Shown: positions 53,167-62,120 of the stretch, one piece after another
How the letters are laid out: each line of letters opens with the position of its first letter
How positions within the stretch are numbered: position 1 is the first letter of the stretch
Assembly (NCBI RefSeq): GCF_001693415.1
Contig: NZ_MAKX01000001.1
Span: forward strand, 186,300-250,299
DNA length: 64,000 nt
DNA from: Tenacibaculum soleae
Lineage (GTDB): Bacteria > Bacteroidota > Bacteroidia > Flavobacteriales > Flavobacteriaceae
Direction of reading: 5' to 3'
Translations under genes and position numbers: made by a program
Notes under the pieces: generated by a model
What the model was told of the DNA's origin: nothing
The model's database searches: none
The model's input: only the letters and a program-made list of their open reading frames with translations

Positions 53167-54483
53167 TTATCCTCCAAAATCATCAAAACGGATGTTTTCG
53201 TCGTCAAGACCAAAATCTTCACCCATTTTTTGTACTGCTTGGTTCATTAATGGTGGTCCACAGAAATATAATTCTAAATCTTCTGGTGAATCATGTTTAG
53301 ATAAGTATTGATCTATTACTACTTGGTGAATAAATCCTACAAATCCGTCTCCAGCTTCATCATTAATATCAGTTTTAACTTTCCAGTTATCTTGTTCCAT
53401 TGGTTCTGATAATGCCAAGAAGAATTTAAAGTTTGGAAAATCTTTTTCTAATGCTCTAAAGTAGTGAATATAAAACAATTCTGCTTTAGAACGACCTCCG
53501 TACCAGTACGTTACTTTTCTACCAGTTTTTAACGTTTTAAATAAGTGATAAATGTGTGAACGCATTGGTGCCATACCTGCTCCACCACCTACGTATAACA
53601 TTTCAGCTTCTGATTCATTTATAAAAAACTCTCCATAAGGACCTGAAATTGTTACTTTATCTCCTGGCTTTTGATTGAAAATGTATGAAGAGGCAACACC
53701 TGGATTTACATCCATCCATCCGCCTTTGGCGCGATCAAAAGGTGGCGTTGCAACACGAACATTTAACATGATCTCTCTTCCTTCTGCAGGGTAAGAAGCC
53801 ATAGAGTATGCACGCTCTACTGTTTCAGTATTTTTCATTACTAATGGCCTAAGGTTAAACTTATCCCAATCAGCCTCAAACTTATCAGGCTCACCTGGGT
53901 GATCCTGTGGATGTGCTGTAATATCCATCTCTGAATATTTTATTTCACAGTTTGGAATTTCAATTTGAATATATCCACCTGCTTTATAATTCATTTCTTC
54001 AGGAATTTCAACTACAAATTCCTTAATAAATGTTGCTACATTATAGTTACGTACAACGGTAGCTTCCCATTTTTTTATTCCAAAAATTTCTTCTGGAATA
54101 GAAATATCCATGTCTTGTTTTACTTTTACCTGACAAGATAAACGTACTCCACTAGCTAATTGTTTACGTGTAAAGTGTGGTGTTTCTGTTGGTAAGGCTT
54201 CACCTCCACCAGCATTTACGTGACATTCACATTGCACACAAGATCCACCACCACCACATGCTGATGGTAAGAATATTTTCTCGTTACCTAAGGTTGATAA
54301 CAACGTACCACCTGAAGCTACTTCGATTGTTTTATCGCCATTAATTGTAATTTTTACTGGCCCAGATGGAGCCAGTTTTTGTTTTACAAATAATAGCAAT
54401 CCTACTAAAACTAATACAATTGCTAAAAAAGATATAACTGTTACAGCTATTGTACCTCCTGTACTTACTTCTAAAAATATCAT
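53167..54483 (-). CDS. nqrF: Na+-translocating NADH:quinone reductase subunit F
   Basis: NqrF is the NADH entry point of the sodium pump and holds FAD and a 2Fe-2S cluster. The 438-residue protein has an N-terminal helix ([18 protein letters not shown]), a ferredoxin domain with Cys76, Cys82, Cys85 and Cys117 as cluster ligands, an FAD-binding barrel ([11 protein letters not shown]) and an NADH-binding part ([23 protein letters not shown]). Length is slightly over the usual 408. It overlaps nqrE by one base and is the last gene of the nqrABCDEF operon. Confidence 0.97.
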   Translation of the reverse strand: MIFLEVSTGGTIAVTVISFLAIVLVLVGLLLFVKQKLAPSGPVKITINGDKTIEVASGGTLLSTLGNEKIFLPSACGGGGSCVQCECHVNAGGGEALPTETPHFTRKQLASGVRLSCQVKVKQDMDISIPEEIFGIKKWEATVVRNYNVATFIKEFVVEIPEEMNYKAGGYIQIEIPNCEIKYSEMDITAHPQDHPGEPDKFEADWDKFNLRPLVMKNTETVERAYSMASYPAEGREIMLNVRVATPPFDRAKGGWMDVNPGVASSYIFNQKPGDKVTISGPYGEFFINESEAEMLYVGGGAGMAPMRSHIYHLFKTLKTGRKVTYWYGGRSKAELFYIHYFRALEKDFPNFKFFLALSEPMEQDNWKVKTDINDEAGDGFVGFIHQVVIDQYLSKHDSPEDLELYFCGPPLMNQAVQKMGEDFGLDDENIRFDDFGG

Positions 54484-55217
54484 TATTCTATAATTTTTTT
54501 AGTATTATCAGCTAATTTTTCAGCTTGCTGTTTTGCTTCTTCTTTCTTTTCTATTTTGATTGCTGCTTTAGGAGCTTCTTCTTTCTTTGCTTCATCATCA
54601 CCTCCTGTTAACATACCTCCGAAACTCATAAACCCTATTGCCATTAACCCAGTAATAATAAACGTTATTCCTAACCCTCTTAATGCTGGTGGCACAGATG
54701 AATATCTGATTTTTTCACGAATTGCAGCAATAGCTACAATTGCTAAAAACCATCCAATACCCGAACCAATACCATAAGTTAATGATAAACCTAAAGTTGG
54801 TATTTCACGAGATTGCATAAATAAAGACCCTCCTAAAATTGCACAGTTTACGGCAATTAGTGGTAAGAAAATACCTAAAGAGTTATATAATGCTGGTGCA
54901 AACTTCTCAACAATAATTTCTACCAATTGTACCATAGTTGCAATAGTTGCAATGAACATGATAAATGATAAGAAACTTAAATCGTAATCTGCATATTCTG
55001 CTCCTAACCAAGATAATGCTCCTGGTTGTAATAAATATTGGTCTAACAACCAGTTAATAGGTACTGTTACTGCTAATACAAAGATTACAGCAGCTCCTAA
55101 ACCTACAGCTGTTGTTACTTTTTTAGATACTGCAAGGTAAGAACACATCCCTAAAAAAGTGGCAAATACCATGTTATCAATAAATATCGACTTGAAAAAT
55201 AATTCTAAATGTTCCAT
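54483..55217 (-). CDS. nqrE: Na+-translocating NADH:quinone reductase subunit E, extended C-terminus
   Basis: NqrE is a six-helix membrane subunit that, with NqrD, holds an iron centre. The membrane part (residues 1-205) is typical, with [14 protein letters not shown] and [12 protein letters not shown] contributing cysteines. Beyond it a charged tail of about 40 residues rich in Lys, Glu and Ala ([19 protein letters not shown]) follows, making 244 residues against the usual 198-210. The tail would be cytoplasmic and is probably unstructured. It is 30 bases after nqrD and overlaps nqrF by one base. Confidence 0.96.
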   Translation of the reverse strand: MEHLELFFKSIFIDNMVFATFLGMCSYLAVSKKVTTAVGLGAAVIFVLAVTVPINWLLDQYLLQPGALSWLGAEYADYDLSFLSFIMFIATIATMVQLVEIIVEKFAPALYNSLGIFLPLIAVNCAILGGSLFMQSREIPTLGLSLTYGIGSGIGWFLAIVAIAAIREKIRYSSVPPALRGLGITFIITGLMAIGFMSFGGMLTGGDDEAKKEEAPKAAIKIEKKEEAKQQAEKLADNTKKIIE

Positions 55218-55247
55218 TTTTCTATATTTTAATGAATCCTAACTAGG

Positions 55248-55892
55248 TTAGTCTTCGATTAATGCTTTGTTTCTACTACGCTGTACCCAAATAATAATAC
55301 CTACAACAATTAATGCCATTGGCGATAATAACATGAATCCGTTATTCTCATATCCTAAAGCATATAATCCTGTTTGTTCTATTGGATCTCCTAATACTTT
55401 AAATCCTAATAAAGTACCAGAACCTAACAACTCTCTAAAGAAACCTACCGCAATTAAAATTACTGCATATCCTAAAGCATTTCCAATTCCGTCTAAGAAA
55501 GATCTCCATGGTCCATTACCTAAAGCAAAAGCTTCAAAACGTCCCATAATAATACAGTTGGTAATAATTAACCCGACAAATACCGAAAGTGTTTTACTTA
55601 ACTCGTAAGCAAATGCTTTTAATACTAAATCAACAATAATTACTAAAGCGGCAACTACGATTAACTGTACAATAATTCTAATTTTTGATGGAATGATGTT
55701 TCTCATTAATGAGATTACCACATTACCTACCCCTAATACAAATAATACTGAAATAGACATTACAATAGATGCTTTTAACTCAGCTGTAATTGCTAAGGCA
55801 GAACAAATACCTAATACTTGTATTGTAATTGGGTTATTATCCGCTAACGGATCCGTAATTAATCCTACGTCTTTTTTTGATAAAAGTCCCAT
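55248..55892 (-). CDS. nqrD: Na+-translocating NADH:quinone reductase subunit D
   Basis: NqrD is the membrane partner of NqrE. The 214-residue protein has six hydrophobic segments and the two cysteine-containing half-helix motifs, QVLGICSALAIT and ITNCIIMGRFEAFA, that ligate the membrane iron centre. Length and gene order (2 bases after nqrC) are as expected. Confidence 0.97.
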   Translation of the reverse strand: MGLLSKKDVGLITDPLADNNPITIQVLGICSALAITAELKASIVMSISVLFVLGVGNVVISLMRNIIPSKIRIIVQLIVVAALVIIVDLVLKAFAYELSKTLSVFVGLIITNCIIMGRFEAFALGNGPWRSFLDGIGNALGYAVILIAVGFFRELLGSGTLLGFKVLGDPIEQTGLYALGYENNGFMLLSPMALIVVGIIIWVQRSRNKALIED

Positions 55893-55894
55893 AA

Positions 55895-56635
55895 TTATTT
55901 TAATGTTTTAAAGTAAGGTACGTATAAACCTAATTCAGATTTAATCATTGCTGCAACACCGTCTCCTGTAATTGTTGCTCCTGCAATTGCATCTACCTCG
56001 TTATCATTTTTATCTTCGTTTTTCGGATCGTTGTTTGATTTAGATACAGTGATTCCTTTAAAAGAACCGTTGTTCATTAAATCTTCACCGATAAAATCAT
56101 CCATAAAATAACGTTGCTTAATATTGGCTCCTAATCCTGGTGTTTCTCCTTTATGATCAAAAAATGCTCCTTGAATTACCATATTTTTATCCATTGCAAC
56201 GTATGCCCATACAGCATCCCATAAACCTTTACCTCTAATTGGTGCGATATAAAACATTTTACCGTCTTTTTCACCCACAAATAATGGCAGTTTTCTTACG
56301 TTTCCTGCTTTGGCAGCTGTTTGTTGTTTTTTAACATCAATTAAATAAGCTTCAGCATTTTCGGTAACATTATCACCTTCAATAACTAATTGCTTTTTGA
56401 TGTATTTTGAAAACTCACCAGCTACTTTATCTTTTGATACAAAAACGGCACTACTTTCGTCGTTTTCGTTAACGCCCATAGCATACAATATGTTTTGTTG
56501 CTTTTCGATACGTTTATTTCCGTCAATCATTGGGCGAAGTGATGAAGCTGTAAAAGCTAACAACGCACCTACTACTAATACCATTCCGATGGCAAAAAGT
56601 AGCGTATATCCATTACTATCTGTCTTCTTACTCAT
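55895..56635 (-). CDS. nqrC: Na+-translocating NADH:quinone reductase subunit C
   Basis: NqrC carries a covalently bound FMN on the periplasmic side. The 246-residue protein has one N-terminal helix (TLLFAIGMVLVVGALLAFTA) and an FMN domain with the attachment motif AGATITGDG at 219-227, in which a Thr is the link site. IRGKGLWDAVWAYVA and ETPGLGA are further family landmarks. It is 2 bases after nqrB. Confidence 0.97.
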   Translation of the reverse strand: MSKKTDSNGYTLLFAIGMVLVVGALLAFTASSLRPMIDGNKRIEKQQNILYAMGVNENDESSAVFVSKDKVAGEFSKYIKKQLVIEGDNVTENAEAYLIDVKKQQTAAKAGNVRKLPLFVGEKDGKMFYIAPIRGKGLWDAVWAYVAMDKNMVIQGAFFDHKGETPGLGANIKQRYFMDDFIGEDLMNNGSFKGITVSKSNNDPKNEDKNDNEVDAIAGATITGDGVAAMIKSELGLYVPYFKTLK

Positions 56636-56637
56636 AA

Positions 56638-57843
56638 TTAGGCAGTTTTAACTTTAGCACGTTTTAATCTTCTCTTTACATTTCCTTGAACCACATAATG
56701 GTCAATTGTTGGCGCAAAAACGTTCATTAATAAAATAGCTAACATTACTCCTTCTGGGTATGCTGGATTAAATACACGAATCATAATTGAAATAAATCCG
56801 ATTAAGAAACCGTAAATCCATTTTCCTTTATTGGTTTGTGATGCTGATACTGGGTCAGTTGCCATATAAACGGCACCGAATGCAAAACCTCCAATTAGTA
56901 AATGTTTCCAAAAGTCTAAACTCATTAATCCGTAAAACTTACTTGTTTCACCAATCCATCCAAAATCTACTACTTGATTAAAGATGAATCCCATTACTAA
57001 GGCTCCGATTACTGCAGATAACATAATTCTCCAGCTTCCAATCTTTGTAAAGATTAAGAAAAGTCCTCCTAATAAAATTAATAATGTTGAAGTTTCTCCT
57101 ACTGAACCTGGAATAAATCCGAAGAACATATCAGAAACCGAATGTGTTAATGGCTGCGATTGTGCTAAACTACCTAAAATAGTTTCACCAGAAATAGCAT
57201 CAGCTGTACCAGCTAACTCTCTAGCATCGGCAACCCATACTTTATCTCCACTCATCCAAGTTGGGTATGCGAAAAATAAAAATGCACGAATTGTTAAGGC
57301 TGGGTTTAAGATATTCATCCCTGTACCTCCAAATACTTCTTTACCTATTACCACACCAAAAGCTACTGCTACTGCAAGCATCCATAATGGTAAATCAATT
57401 GGTACAATTAACGGTACTAACATACCTGTTACTAAGTATCCTTCTTCTATTTCGTGTCCTTTTATAATACAAAACACGAATTCTATTGCTAAACCAACTA
57501 CGTATGAAACAATTACTAATGGTAAAATTTTAACCGCCCCAACTAATAAGTTGTCTAGGTTCCAAAAATCGCCACTAAAGAAAGACATTCCTTCAGTAAA
57601 TCCATTAATTGCTGCATAGTGCTGATATCCTGCATTAAACATACCGAACAATAAACATGGTACTAAAGCCATGATTACGATATTCATTGTACGTTTTAAA
57701 TCATCTGCTGCCTTTATATGAGTTCCTCCGTGAGTAGTCTCATTAGGCAAGTATAAAAAAGTATGAAAACCATTAAATAGCGGTGCCATTTTAGTTCCTT
57801 TATACTTTTCTTTTAAATTATGTAAATTTTGTTTTAAGCCCAT
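56638..57843 (-). CDS. nqrB: Na+-translocating NADH:quinone reductase subunit B
   Basis: NqrB is the large membrane subunit that binds FMN covalently, riboflavin and quinone and forms the sodium path. The 401-residue protein has about ten hydrophobic segments and the FMN-link motif PGSVGETSTLLIL, where a Thr carries the flavin. N-terminal HTFLYLPNETTHGGTHIKA and ATDPVSASQTNKGKW are characteristic. It is 3 bases after nqrA. Confidence 0.97.
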   Translation of the reverse strand: MGLKQNLHNLKEKYKGTKMAPLFNGFHTFLYLPNETTHGGTHIKAADDLKRTMNIVIMALVPCLLFGMFNAGYQHYAAINGFTEGMSFFSGDFWNLDNLLVGAVKILPLVIVSYVVGLAIEFVFCIIKGHEIEEGYLVTGMLVPLIVPIDLPLWMLAVAVAFGVVIGKEVFGGTGMNILNPALTIRAFLFFAYPTWMSGDKVWVADARELAGTADAISGETILGSLAQSQPLTHSVSDMFFGFIPGSVGETSTLLILLGGLFLIFTKIGSWRIMLSAVIGALVMGFIFNQVVDFGWIGETSKFYGLMSLDFWKHLLIGGFAFGAVYMATDPVSASQTNKGKWIYGFLIGFISIMIRVFNPAYPEGVMLAILLMNVFAPTIDHYVVQGNVKRRLKRAKVKTA

Positions 57844-57846
57844 ATC

Positions 57847-59199
57847 TTATCCTAATTCTTCTCTCATTAAATCTAATCCTTCACGAATTATTTTCTGGTG
57901 AGGTTGTTTAGATACACAAATAAATTCTGTTAAACCGAAATCTTCAGGCGCAACTTCATAAGCTCCTAACCCTTCCATTTCGTCAAGATCCTTATACATA
58001 CATGCTTTTAATAATTGCATTGGATAAATATCTAAAGGAAATACTTCTTCATACGCTCCTGTAACAACAAATGCTCTGTGTTCACCGTTTGTATTGGTGT
58101 TTAAGTCGTATTTTTTCTTCGGATTTAACCAAGAAAATGTAAATGCTCTTGAAGTAGAAACTTTGTTAAATACTGGTTTATTCCATCCAAACAATTCATA
58201 ATCGTCTCCTTCAGGAATCGCCGTAATTGTATTTTCGTAATATCCTAAGTAGCCTTCTTCACCAACCTGAACTCCGCTTAAAACGTTTCCGCTTATTACA
58301 CGAGCGTTGTTAGCTTCTAAATTTCCTTTTACTATATCAGCAATACTTGCCCCTGCTAAAGCAGTTACGTATTGAGGTTTACTAAATTTAGATCCTGCTA
58401 AAGCAATTGTACGCTTTGCATTAAATTTACCTGTTAACAATAATTCACCGATAACAACTAAATCCTGTGGTGTAACTACCCACACAACTTCTCCTTTATT
58501 TATCGGATTAATTTGTGCTATTTGCGTACTTACATTACCAATAGGGTGTGGCCCAGATACATTGTATAATTCAACACCTTTGATATCTCTAAGTGGAGAT
58601 AATGTTGAATCTTTTGCAACTGAAACGTTTACTTTCCCTTCTGTTAGTTTAGTTAAAGCAGTTAAAGCAGCTTGTAATTCGGCTTCTTTACCTTTTAAAG
58701 CATAATCATAATCGGCTGCTAGTGGTGCACTTGCGTAGGCAGATACAAAAATTGCTTTTGGTGCTTGATTTGGATTTGCAACAACATCATACGGACGTTG
58801 TTTTACAAATGGCCAACAACCGGTAGCTAATAAGTGATTTTTCACTTCTTCACCAGACATTGCATCAATATCTTTTTTACCAAAATCTTTGTATTCCTGC
58901 TGTGCATCAGCAGTGATTTTAAATGCTAAAACTTTTCTTCGGGCTCCACGAACGATTTCTGTAATTTTACCACTTACCGGACTTGGAAATAAAATACGTT
59001 CATCACTTTTTGAATGAAAAAGTGCTTGACCCGCCTTTACTTCGGTACCTTCTTTTGCTAAAACTTTTGGAATAACGCCGTGAAAATCATCAGGCTTAAC
59101 TGCAAATGTAGTACCTAACGAAAGTTCGGTAGTTACTTGCTCTGCGTCGCCAACTAGCTTGATATCCAAGCCTTTCTTAATACGGATGTCTTTTGACAT
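57847..59199 (-). CDS. nqrA: Na+-translocating NADH:quinone reductase subunit A
   Basis: NqrA is the large soluble cytoplasmic subunit thought to interact with quinone. The 450-residue protein matches the family, with KKGLDIKLVG at the start, SPVSGKITEIVRGARRKVL, KQRPYDVVANP and SGNVLSGVQ further on. It is the first gene of the nqr operon. A TAAATTTG box at 59240-59233 fits the -7 element of the operon promoter. Confidence 0.97.
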   Translation of the reverse strand: MSKDIRIKKGLDIKLVGDAEQVTTELSLGTTFAVKPDDFHGVIPKVLAKEGTEVKAGQALFHSKSDERILFPSPVSGKITEIVRGARRKVLAFKITADAQQEYKDFGKKDIDAMSGEEVKNHLLATGCWPFVKQRPYDVVANPNQAPKAIFVSAYASAPLAADYDYALKGKEAELQAALTALTKLTEGKVNVSVAKDSTLSPLRDIKGVELYNVSGPHPIGNVSTQIAQINPINKGEVVWVVTPQDLVVIGELLLTGKFNAKRTIALAGSKFSKPQYVTALAGASIADIVKGNLEANNARVISGNVLSGVQVGEEGYLGYYENTITAIPEGDDYELFGWNKPVFNKVSTSRAFTFSWLNPKKKYDLNTNTNGEHRAFVVTGAYEEVFPLDIYPMQLLKACMYKDLDEMEGLGAYEVAPEDFGLTEFICVSKQPHQKIIREGLDLMREELG

Positions 59200-59232
59200 A
59201 GGAACTGATTAAATTGATTTTCTAAAAACAAG

Positions 59233-59240
59233 CAAATTTA
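59233..59240 (-). promoter_or_regulatory. -7 box of the nqr operon
   Basis: On the minus strand TAAATTTG matches TAnnTTTG and would give a leader of about 30 bases before nqrA. No clear -33 element is visible. Confidence 0.35.
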
Positions 59241-59320
59241 CAGATTTTGATTTTTTTGGATACGAATTTGTATTTTTATCTTTTCAATACCTCTTTATTT
59301 ATACTTGTTCTAAATAGATA

Positions 59321-59351
59321 TTTGTCTTTGGTCTACATTTTGATACATTTG
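59321..59351 (+). promoter_or_regulatory. promoter of the plug-type gene
   Basis: TTTG (59321-59324), a 19-base spacer and TACATTTG (59344-59351) form one of the best promoter matches in the window. The -7 box ends 5 bases before the ATG, which implies a leaderless or nearly leaderless mRNA. Confidence 0.6.
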
Positions 59352-59356
59352 CACTT

Positions 59357-60577
59357 ATGATAAAACACCTTGCATTACTTTTACTTTTTAGCTCGTACCA
59401 AGCGACTTACGCACAAAATATCAAAACAATTCAATTGCGACCTAAACACAATGCCCAACAATTTTCGGCAATTGTAAGATTAGGCCAAGTTTTAGAATTA
59501 TCTTTTGATGATTTGGATGCCGATAACAAAGAATATCAATATAAAATTGAACACATGACACATGATTGGAAGCCTAGCAATTTAACTTCTAATCAATATA
59601 TTGATGGCTTTGATGAAAACGAAATCATAAACATCACCAACTCATTTAACACACTTCAACCGTACACTCATTATTCGGTAAACATTCCAAATCAAAATAC
59701 TATTATTACTAAAAGTGGTAATTATTTAATTTCAGTTTTAAATGATAATTACGAAGTGGTATTTACAAGACGCTGTGTTTTTTATGAAGACATTACTACC
59801 GTAGGTGTTGCCGTTTTTAGAAGTAGAGACACAAAGTCTAATAACCAAAAACAAACTGTTCAGTTTACCATAAACCATCAAAACTTAACCATCAACAATC
59901 CTAGCCAAGAAATTAACATCTCTTTGTTTCAAAATCATAATTGGAATACGGCTATCAACAATTTACAACCGCAATTTATAAAACCACAACAATTAGTTTA
60001 CAACCATGTTTTAAAAACAAACTTTTGGGGAGGCAACGAATTTTTAAATTTTGATAGCAAACATTTACGCAACACAAGTTTAAACATTGCTAAAACCGAA
60101 CGAGAAGAACTCTATCATAGTTATTTATATACTGATGATCAACGAGTAAACAAAATATACACCTACGCTCCTGATATTAACGGACAATTTGTTGTGCGAA
60201 CTTTAGAAGCAAACAACTCAAAAACAGAAGCCGATTACTCTATAGTTCATTTTTCATTAGATGCCTTTGAACCTTTTGAAGACAAAGAAGTATTCATATA
60301 CGGGGCGTTTAATAATTATCAACTTACAGACGAAAACAAGTTAAAATACGACCCCGTTAATGAACTATATGAAACTTCAATAAAATTTAAACAGGGTTTT
60401 TACAACTATAATTACGCCACCTTAAACAATGATAAAATTGTAAATTTAAATGAGATTGACGGTTCTTTTTATCAAACTGAAAATGAATACACTGTAATAG
60501 TTTACTACAAACCCTTTGGCGAAATTTATGATCGTGTTATCGGCGTTGGAAACGGATATTTTAACCAAAACAGGTAA
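59357..60577 (+). CDS. type IX secretion system plug-type protein (DUF5103)
   Basis: The 406-residue product has a signal peptide (MIKHLALLLLFSSYQATYAQ) and an all-beta mature part with the DUF5103 segments QLRPKHNAQQFSAIVRLGQ near the start, EYQYKIEHMTHDWKPSNL and FNNYQLTDENKLKYD. The family contains the plug protein that seals the SprA outer-membrane channel of the type IX secretion system. No other T9SS genes lie in the window. Assignment is by family; I have not compared it with a proven plug. Confidence 0.85.
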   Translation: MIKHLALLLLFSSYQATYAQNIKTIQLRPKHNAQQFSAIVRLGQVLELSFDDLDADNKEYQYKIEHMTHDWKPSNLTSNQYIDGFDENEIINITNSFNTLQPYTHYSVNIPNQNTIITKSGNYLISVLNDNYEVVFTRRCVFYEDITTVGVAVFRSRDTKSNNQKQTVQFTINHQNLTINNPSQEINISLFQNHNWNTAINNLQPQFIKPQQLVYNHVLKTNFWGGNEFLNFDSKHLRNTSLNIAKTEREELYHSYLYTDDQRVNKIYTYAPDINGQFVVRTLEANNSKTEADYSIVHFSLDAFEPFEDKEVFIYGAFNNYQLTDENKLKYDPVNELYETSIKFKQGFYNYNYATLNNDKIVNLNEIDGSFYQTENEYTVIVYYKPFGEIYDRVIGVGNGYFNQNR

Positions 60578-60618
60578 TTAAAATTGACAAAAAACTTAAA
60601 AAAGAGTATATTTATAGC

Positions 60619-61005
60619 ATGTTTCAACAAATAACAAAAGGCATAAAAATAGCTGTTAAAACTACTTTTAACGGAGTTGTTTATCGTGGCTATCAACAAT
60701 ACCATTCTTTTAGCTATTATATTCTTATCGAAAACAACTCGAAAGATACCGTAAAACTAACCACCCGTTTTTGGGAAATTTTTGACGCACTAAACCATAC
60801 CGAATATGTAGAGGGTGAGGGGGTAATTGGCGAAACACCTGTTTTAAAACCAAACGAAAGATACAATTACCGATCTAACTGTTTTTTACTTTCAACAACC
60901 GGCGCAATGCAAGGCAATTACAAAATGACAAATATGGAAACCTCTGAAGAGTTTTTAGTAACTATTCCAACATTTCAATTAACTAGCACCCCTACTTTAA
61001 ACTAA
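60619..61005 (+). CDS. apaG: ApaG family protein
   Basis: The 128-residue protein is a single ApaG fold (immunoglobulin-like) with the conserved glycine loop VEGEGVIGETPVLKPNERYNY and YKMTN. ApaG is linked to cobalt/magnesium handling and binds nucleotides, but its exact job is unclear. Its stop overlaps the ATG of the next gene as TAATG, so the two are coupled. Confidence 0.95.
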   Translation: MFQQITKGIKIAVKTTFNGVVYRGYQQYHSFSYYILIENNSKDTVKLTTRFWEIFDALNHTEYVEGEGVIGETPVLKPNERYNYRSNCFLLSTTGAMQGNYKMTNMETSEEFLVTIPTFQLTSTPTLN

Positions 61006-62120
61006 TGGCTAAAAAAAACAACGTTGTAATTATTAAAGAGCCTAATTGCTTAAATTGTGGATACCCTTTTACCAAAGATGAAAAATTTTGTCCTGAATGC
61101 GGTCAAAAAAACAAGGGTAAAAAAATTACATTAGGTAGCTTTATTCGCGATGTTTTTGCTGGGTTTTTCTCTTGGGATGCCAAATTTTGGAGAACAATAA
61201 TTCCCCTATTAATTAACCCTGGAAAAGTATCGACTGATTACATTGAAGGCAAAAGAAATCGTTATTCTAATCCTTTTCGATTTTACTTAACCGTATCTCT
61301 TATCTTCTTTTTAATTATAGGAATCACTCAAAGCTACGACTCTTTTAAAGAACTTCAAAATGGGAAAAAAGTAAGTGAAAACAGTCCGAATATTAAGATC
61401 GACGAAAATGGCATCAAAGCACTTGAGGTAAATTTAGATTCGATACAACAAGTTGTTGTTAATGAAATTAGCGCACAAGATTCTACCGAAGCTAAAATGG
61501 TTAATGACAAAATAGACTCTTTAAAGGTTGGAGTAAAATCAAAACAATCATTATTAAACATTGGTTTTGATGACACAAATAAATTTTCAAGAATTATAAA
61601 ATTTCAAAAAGAAAACCCTGACATTACAATAGACACTGCTTTAGATAGTTTAGACATGCAAAAAACTTTCGGAAACAGATTTTTATATTCACGAATTGAA
61701 GTTTTTAATACTTTTATTGCTAAAGATAGCGAAACTCAAAAATTTTATCGTCAAATATTATCCTATGCTTCGATAGCCCTTTTTATTTTACTACCGCTTT
61801 TTACGTTATTTTTAAGCATCATATACATCAGAAGAAAGTTTACCTATGTTGAGCATTTGGTGTTTGTTTTTCATACCCAAACCGTGTTCTTTTTACTATT
61901 TTCTGGCTTTTATTTAATTGGCTACTTAAAGGACACTGAATTTTTATTAGGTATCTTTTTAACCCTTTTTACCATTTACCTTTTTATGGCGATGAAAAAA
62001 TTTTATGGACAAGGCTACTTTAAAACATTCATTAAATATTTAATGGCAAATTTTATGTTTTTTTTATTAGCACTTATTGGATCATTTACAATTTCATTTA
62101 TCGCTTTTGTTTTGTACTAG
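61005..62120 (+). CDS. DUF3667 membrane protein with zinc ribbon
   Basis: The 371-residue protein begins with a zinc-ribbon (CLNCGYPFTKDEKFCPECGQ) followed by the DUF3667 core FFSWDAKFWRTIIPLLINPGKV and GKRNRYSNPFRFYLTV. About four to five hydrophobic segments lie near 95-110, 245-270, 280-305, 312-325 and 340-370, with a hydrophilic loop of about 130 residues between the first and second. The family is common in Bacteroidota and has no known role. Its last 23 bases overlap a converging gene. Confidence 0.88.
   Translation: MAKKNNVVIIKEPNCLNCGYPFTKDEKFCPECGQKNKGKKITLGSFIRDVFAGFFSWDAKFWRTIIPLLINPGKVSTDYIEGKRNRYSNPFRFYLTVSLIFFLIIGITQSYDSFKELQNGKKVSENSPNIKIDENGIKALEVNLDSIQQVVVNEISAQDSTEAKMVNDKIDSLKVGVKSKQSLLNIGFDDTNKFSRIIKFQKENPDITIDTALDSLDMQKTFGNRFLYSRIEVFNTFIAKDSETQKFYRQILSYASIALFILLPLFTLFLSIIYIRRKFTYVEHLVFVFHTQTVFFLLFSGFYLIGYLKDTEFLLGIFLTLFTIYLFMAMKKFYGQGYFKTFIKYLMANFMFFLLALIGSFTISFIAFVLY

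Noticed and set aside
56984..57619. A 211-codon open frame on the plus strand opposite nqrB
   Set aside because: It lies entirely within nqrB on the other strand, has low-complexity composition rich in Pro, Ile, Asn and Thr, and no start signal. It is a shadow of the real gene.
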